Shown one piece after another: positions 5,275 to 7,713 of a stretch of DNA of 7,713 bases. Numbering within the stretch: the first letter of the stretch is position 1; every line of letters starts with the position of its first letter. Both the position numbers and the translations under genes were made by a program. Below the pieces are notes generated by a model. That model did not search any database and was not told the origin of the DNA. It worked only from the letters and a program-made list of their open reading frames with translations. The stretch is taken from positions 1 to 7,713 of the forward strand of contig CAJXQV010000050.1 of the NCBI GenBank assembly GCA_913058165.1, in the 5' to 3' direction. The stretch comes from an uncultured Chromatiales bacterium (GTDB lineage Bacteria; Pseudomonadota; Gammaproteobacteria; Steroidobacterales; GCA-2729495).

Positions 5275-6411
5275 ATGTTTCTGGCCTTGCGTGACCTGGC
5301 CTTTGCTAAAGGCCGCTTTTTGCTAATGAGCATGATCATTGCGCTCGTCGCATTTCTCATGACCCTGCTAAGCGGTTTGGCATCAGGCCTTATTAAAAAT
5401 AATATTTCCGGTCTGATGGCGCTGGACGTGACTCATCTCGCATTTGAGTACAACGACCGGCCCAATTATCGCAATAGCATGGTTGAACGTGAAATGTGGG
5501 AGGGCTGGCGCGATGCTGAAGGCGTATTGGCAGCCGAACCTCTTGGCCATACTCTTTTTACTGCGCGCAGTCCGGAAGGTCTGCCGCTGGATGATGTTGT
5601 GTTATGGGGTGTCGAGCCAGGCAGCTTTCTTGAGCCCGAAGTGGTCTTGGGTGAACCGCTTAAGGGCCCCGATGACGGCGTTATTATTTCCGCGCTGCTG
5701 GCGAATAAGCATGACGTAAAACTGGGCGATGTGATTGTGCTCGACCGGGTGCTCACTAAGCTCAAAGTTATCGGGATTACCAATGAACAAAATATAGGTC
5801 ATGTGCCGGTGATCTATACCCCAATGCGCAAATGGCAGGAAGCCACCTATGGCCCGCCCGGTGGGCCTCCGCCCGGTGAGAGCCTCCCGGGTATTCTATT
5901 TGACTACGCCAGCGTGATTGCGCTCCAGCTTACTCCGGATGCCGATATCGAAAGTGTCGATATCGAATGGGGTACCGTCACGATGGATAAGCAGTCGGCT
6001 TATGAGGCGTCCTTGGGCTACAAAGAAGAGGTGCAAACCGTGAAAATGATTCAGGGCTTTATGGTGGTGATATCAGCATTGGTTATCGGAGCATTTTTCA
6101 CTATCTGGACTATCCAACGCACTCAGGAAATTGGTCTGGTTAAAGCGCTGGGTGGTTCTAGTGCTTATTTATTACGCGACACTATGGCGCAGGCCCTCAT
6201 CCTTATGCTATTGGCGGTTGGTGTAGGTACATTCTTCGCGGTTTGGCTCGGGCTCTCGTTGGAGGAGTCGGGCAAACCCTTTATGTTGGTCAGAGACAAT
6301 ATTGCCGGGTCTTCCGGGCTGCTGATTGTGGCCGGTTTAATTGGCAGTATGGTGTCGGTGCGGCTGATTACGCGTATCGATCCAATTATTGCGCTCGGTC
6401 GCACCCGCTAG
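5275..6411 (+). CDS. ABC transporter permease, FtsX/DevC type
   Basis: The 378-residue protein has the FtsX-like (MacB/DevC/LolE) permease topology. One membrane segment lies at about 15-38. A large extracytoplasmic domain follows at about 40-257. Three more segments lie at about 259-281, 303-328 and 347-366. The cytoplasmic loop after the second segment carries QRTQEIGLVKALG (281-293), the typical coupling motif of the family. Members usually act as homodimers with an ATPase to export or extract lipids, peptides or other substrates by mechanotransmission rather than through a classical channel. The next gene is the ATPase, 9 nt away. No membrane fusion protein is present in the window, unlike DevBCA or MacAB operons. 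An unusual Gly/Pro-rich loop lies at 193-206 in the periplasmic domain. The start is supported by GGAG 5 nt upstream and by the promoter just before it. The substrate is unknown. Confidence 0.92.
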   Translation: MFLALRDLAFAKGRFLLMSMIIALVAFLMTLLSGLASGLIKNNISGLMALDVTHLAFEYNDRPNYRNSMVEREMWEGWRDAEGVLAAEPLGHTLFTARSPEGLPLDDVVLWGVEPGSFLEPEVVLGEPLKGPDDGVIISALLANKHDVKLGDVIVLDRVLTKLKVIGITNEQNIGHVPVIYTPMRKWQEATYGPPGGPPPGESLPGILFDYASVIALQLTPDADIESVDIEWGTVTMDKQSAYEASLGYKEEVQTVKMIQGFMVVISALVIGAFFTIWTIQRTQEIGLVKALGGSSAYLLRDTMAQALILMLLAVGVGTFFAVWLGLSLEESGKPFMLVRDNIAGSSGLLIVAGLIGSMVSVRLITRIDPIIALGRTR

Positions 6412-6414
6412 GAG
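6410..6414 (+). promoter_or_regulatory. Ribosome binding site overlapping the permease stop (AGGAG)
   Basis: AGGAG begins inside the permease TAG stop codon (6409-6411) and ends 6 nt before the ATG at 6421. It indicates tightly linked translation of permease and ATPase. Confidence 0.75.
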
Positions 6415-6420
6415 AGCATC

Positions 6421-7113
6421 ATGGGCTTACAGGTTAAAGATGTGGTGTTGGAGCTCGGTGACGGCGATCAGAAAATTACAGCGCTCGATCATGTGAGTTT
6501 CGGCATTGCCGCGGGCGAATTGCTCGCGGTATTAGGCCCCTCTGGCGCAGGTAAATCGAGTTTGCTTGCGGTTTGTGGCGGTTTGAGACACCCGACTTCC
6601 GGAACGGTGGTGATCGGAGACAAGGAGTTGACGGCGATGCACGATAGTCAGCTAACCCGCTTGCGACTGAAGTCGATTGGCTTTGTGTTTCAGCAATCGA
6701 ACCTTATTTCTTCGCTGACCTCACTCGATCAACTGATGCTAATGGTTCATCTGGGCGGTCACAGGCCCACCAAGGCTGATCGTGATCATGCGATGGCACT
6801 CCTGCGATCAGTTGATATGGCGCATCGCGCAAATCGCCTGCCGGATCAGTTATCAGGTGGCGAGCGTCAGCGCATCGGTATTGCCCGGGCATTAATGACC
6901 AAGCCTTCCCTGCTGCTTGTGGATGAGCCAACATCAATGCTGGATAGGGTTCGCGGTCGTCAGATTGTGGAGCTGCTGAGCGAGCAATGTCATCAGCATC
7001 AGGTGGCGGCGGTTATGGTTACGCACGACAGGTCGATGCTTGATGCTGCAGATCGCAGCCTGCACATTGTTGATGGTCGCATACAGGAAGCAGCAGTAAG
7101 TGCCACGAATTGA
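6421..7113 (+). CDS. ABC transporter ATP-binding protein, DevA/LolD/MacB type
   Basis: This 230-residue ATPase is complete. It has Walker A GPSGAGKS (39-46), Q-loop Gln91 in FVFQQ, the ABC signature LSGGERQ (144-150), Walker B LLLVDEP (164-170), a D-loop at SMLD (172-175, where SALD is more common) and switch His202 in VTHD. The compact single domain and the linked FtsX-type permease place it in the DevA/LolD/MacB nucleotide-binding group, which powers export from the inner membrane or periplasm. All catalytic residues are present, so it should hydrolyse ATP. It begins 9 nt after the permease and overlaps the TetR gene by 14 nt at its end, so the three genes are almost certainly one transcript. 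Confidence 0.95.
   Translation: MGLQVKDVVLELGDGDQKITALDHVSFGIAAGELLAVLGPSGAGKSSLLAVCGGLRHPTSGTVVIGDKELTAMHDSQLTRLRLKSIGFVFQQSNLISSLTSLDQLMLMVHLGGHRPTKADRDHAMALLRSVDMAHRANRLPDQLSGGERQRIGIARALMTKPSLLLVDEPTSMLDRVRGRQIVELLSEQCHQHQVAAVMVTHDRSMLDAADRSLHIVDGRIQEAAVSATN
7085..7090 (+). promoter_or_regulatory. Ribosome binding site for the TetR gene (AGGAAG)
   Basis: AGGAAG lies 9 nt before the GTG at 7100, inside the end of the ATPase gene. It supports GTG as the start of the regulator, since no ATG is available between here and the helix-turn-helix region. Confidence 0.6.
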
Positions 7114-7664
7114 AGCTGACAGCGTTGCCGAACATGTAAGGCAGCAGACTGAACGGCTGTTGGATGTGTCCAGCCTGCTGTTTAAAACAAAGGGCTATCG
7201 CGCAACCGATATGGGCGTGATTGCAGCCGAGATGGGTTTGGCACGCAGTTCACTGTATCGCTACTACCCGAATAAAGATCATATTTTATTAGCGTGTATA
7301 TCCCGTGATATGGCTCCTCTGCTCGATGCTTTTGAAGCCCTGGGCGAGAAGTACATTGACCCTAAAGAGCGGGTGGTTGCCTGGCTGAACCTACAGGTTG
7401 ATTCGGCCATGAGTACCGATTGCGCAAGCATGGCGTTGATGAGTGAGTCGCGTTATGCAGATAGTGAGTTGCAAACTGAAATCATGGCTCTGCATCAACA
7501 GCCGGGCCGTGTGCTTGAGCAAGCGCTGGGCGAGTTTGATCACCTAACTGCCAGTGAAGCTCAGTTATTGACCAAAATGATTGCCGGCATGACCGATGCG
7601 GCAGTGATGCACCTGATGGATCAGGCCTCTTTTGGTCTGGAGAGTGATATTCAGGTGCGAGGCC
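7100..7664 (+). CDS. TetR/AcrR family transcriptional regulator, 3'-truncated
   Basis: The 188 genuine residues begin with a GTG start that overlaps the ATPase gene by 14 nt. The N-terminal DNA-binding domain spans about 12-60. It contains LLFKTKGYRAT (26-36) and the helix-turn-helix MGVIAAEMGLARSSLYRYY (38-56), followed by PNKDHIL, the standard TetR ending of this domain. The helical C-terminal ligand-binding and dimerisation domain begins near 65 and is nearly complete; typical members have 190-210 residues. The genuine sequence stops at 7664. The following open frame (PVSYTHLTLPTIYSV) is translated adapter. Position as third gene of an exporter operon suggests a repressor of that operon, relieved by the transported compound or a related one. 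The palindrome at 5217-5227 is the obvious candidate site. Identity as a repressor and its ligand are inference. Confidence 0.92.
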
Positions 7665-7713
7665 CTGTCTCTTATACACATCTGACGCTGCCGACGATCT
7701 ACTCTGTGTAGAT
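7665..7713 (-). other. Nextera i5-side adapter with index (artefact)
   Basis: The reverse complement of the Nextera Read 1 adapter covers 7665-7697, beginning with the 19-bp Tn5 mosaic end (7665-7683). It is followed by an 8-base index (7698-7705; AGAGTAGA when read on the other strand, which I recall as a standard Nextera i5 index) and the start of the flow-cell primer (7706-7713). None of this is genomic. It falsely extends the TetR frame. Confidence 0.97.

Noticed and set aside
5943..5967. Direct repeat of CGATATCGAA inside the permease gene.
   Set aside because: Two 10-nt copies encode a short repeated Asp-Ile-Glu in an acidic loop; no further copies, so probably chance or a minor coding repeat.
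1..7691. 27-bp perfect terminal inverted repeats with a Tn5 mosaic end, suggesting a transposon.
   Set aside because: They are Nextera library adapters; the right end continues into index and primer sequence, and no transposase gene is present.

Overview
The window is a short assembled fragment, most likely from a gammaproteobacterium, perhaps a marine or aquatic heterotroph. The lineage is inferred from a DUF4404-type small protein, the style of the two alpha/beta hydrolases and c-type cytochromes, compact operons with clear Shine-Dalgarno sites, and near-balanced base composition. It is not proven. Both ends are sequencing adapter: bases 1-27 and 7665-7713 are Nextera/Tn5 adapter, so real DNA spans 28-7664 and the first and last genes are artificially cut.

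Left block (28-1775, + strand): two tandem paralogues of a protein family I do not recognise (the first lacks its N-terminus), then a small DUF4404-like protein. The last gene runs tail-to-tail into the next block, and the two stop codons overlap.

Middle block (5102-1772, - strand): a tight four-gene operon. In transcription order it encodes a membrane-anchored alpha/beta hydrolase, a cytochrome c'/c556-type monohaem protein, an exported dihaem cytochrome c, and a haloalkane-dehalogenase-like alpha/beta hydrolase. The last protein keeps the Asp-Trp nucleophile elbow but appears to have lost the catalytic His, the catalytic acid and the HG oxyanion motif. The first hydrolase has Asn at the usual acid position. 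Two exported cytochromes between two atypical hydrolases is the most unusual arrangement in the window.

Right block (5275-7664, + strand): an FtsX/DevC-type ABC permease, its ATPase, and a TetR-family regulator (cut at the 3' end by the adapter). Spacings are 9 nt and then a 14-nt overlap, so this looks like one self-regulated operon. The 172-nt divergent intergenic region holds a plausible sigma70 promoter for the exporter, with a perfect 11-nt palindrome over its -35 box (candidate TetR operator), and a weaker leftward promoter for the hydrolase/cytochrome operon. A single regulator could therefore affect both operons, but that is inference. No RNA genes, CRISPR arrays, insertion sequences or convincing intrinsic terminators were found, and no gene-free stretch exceeds 300 bases.
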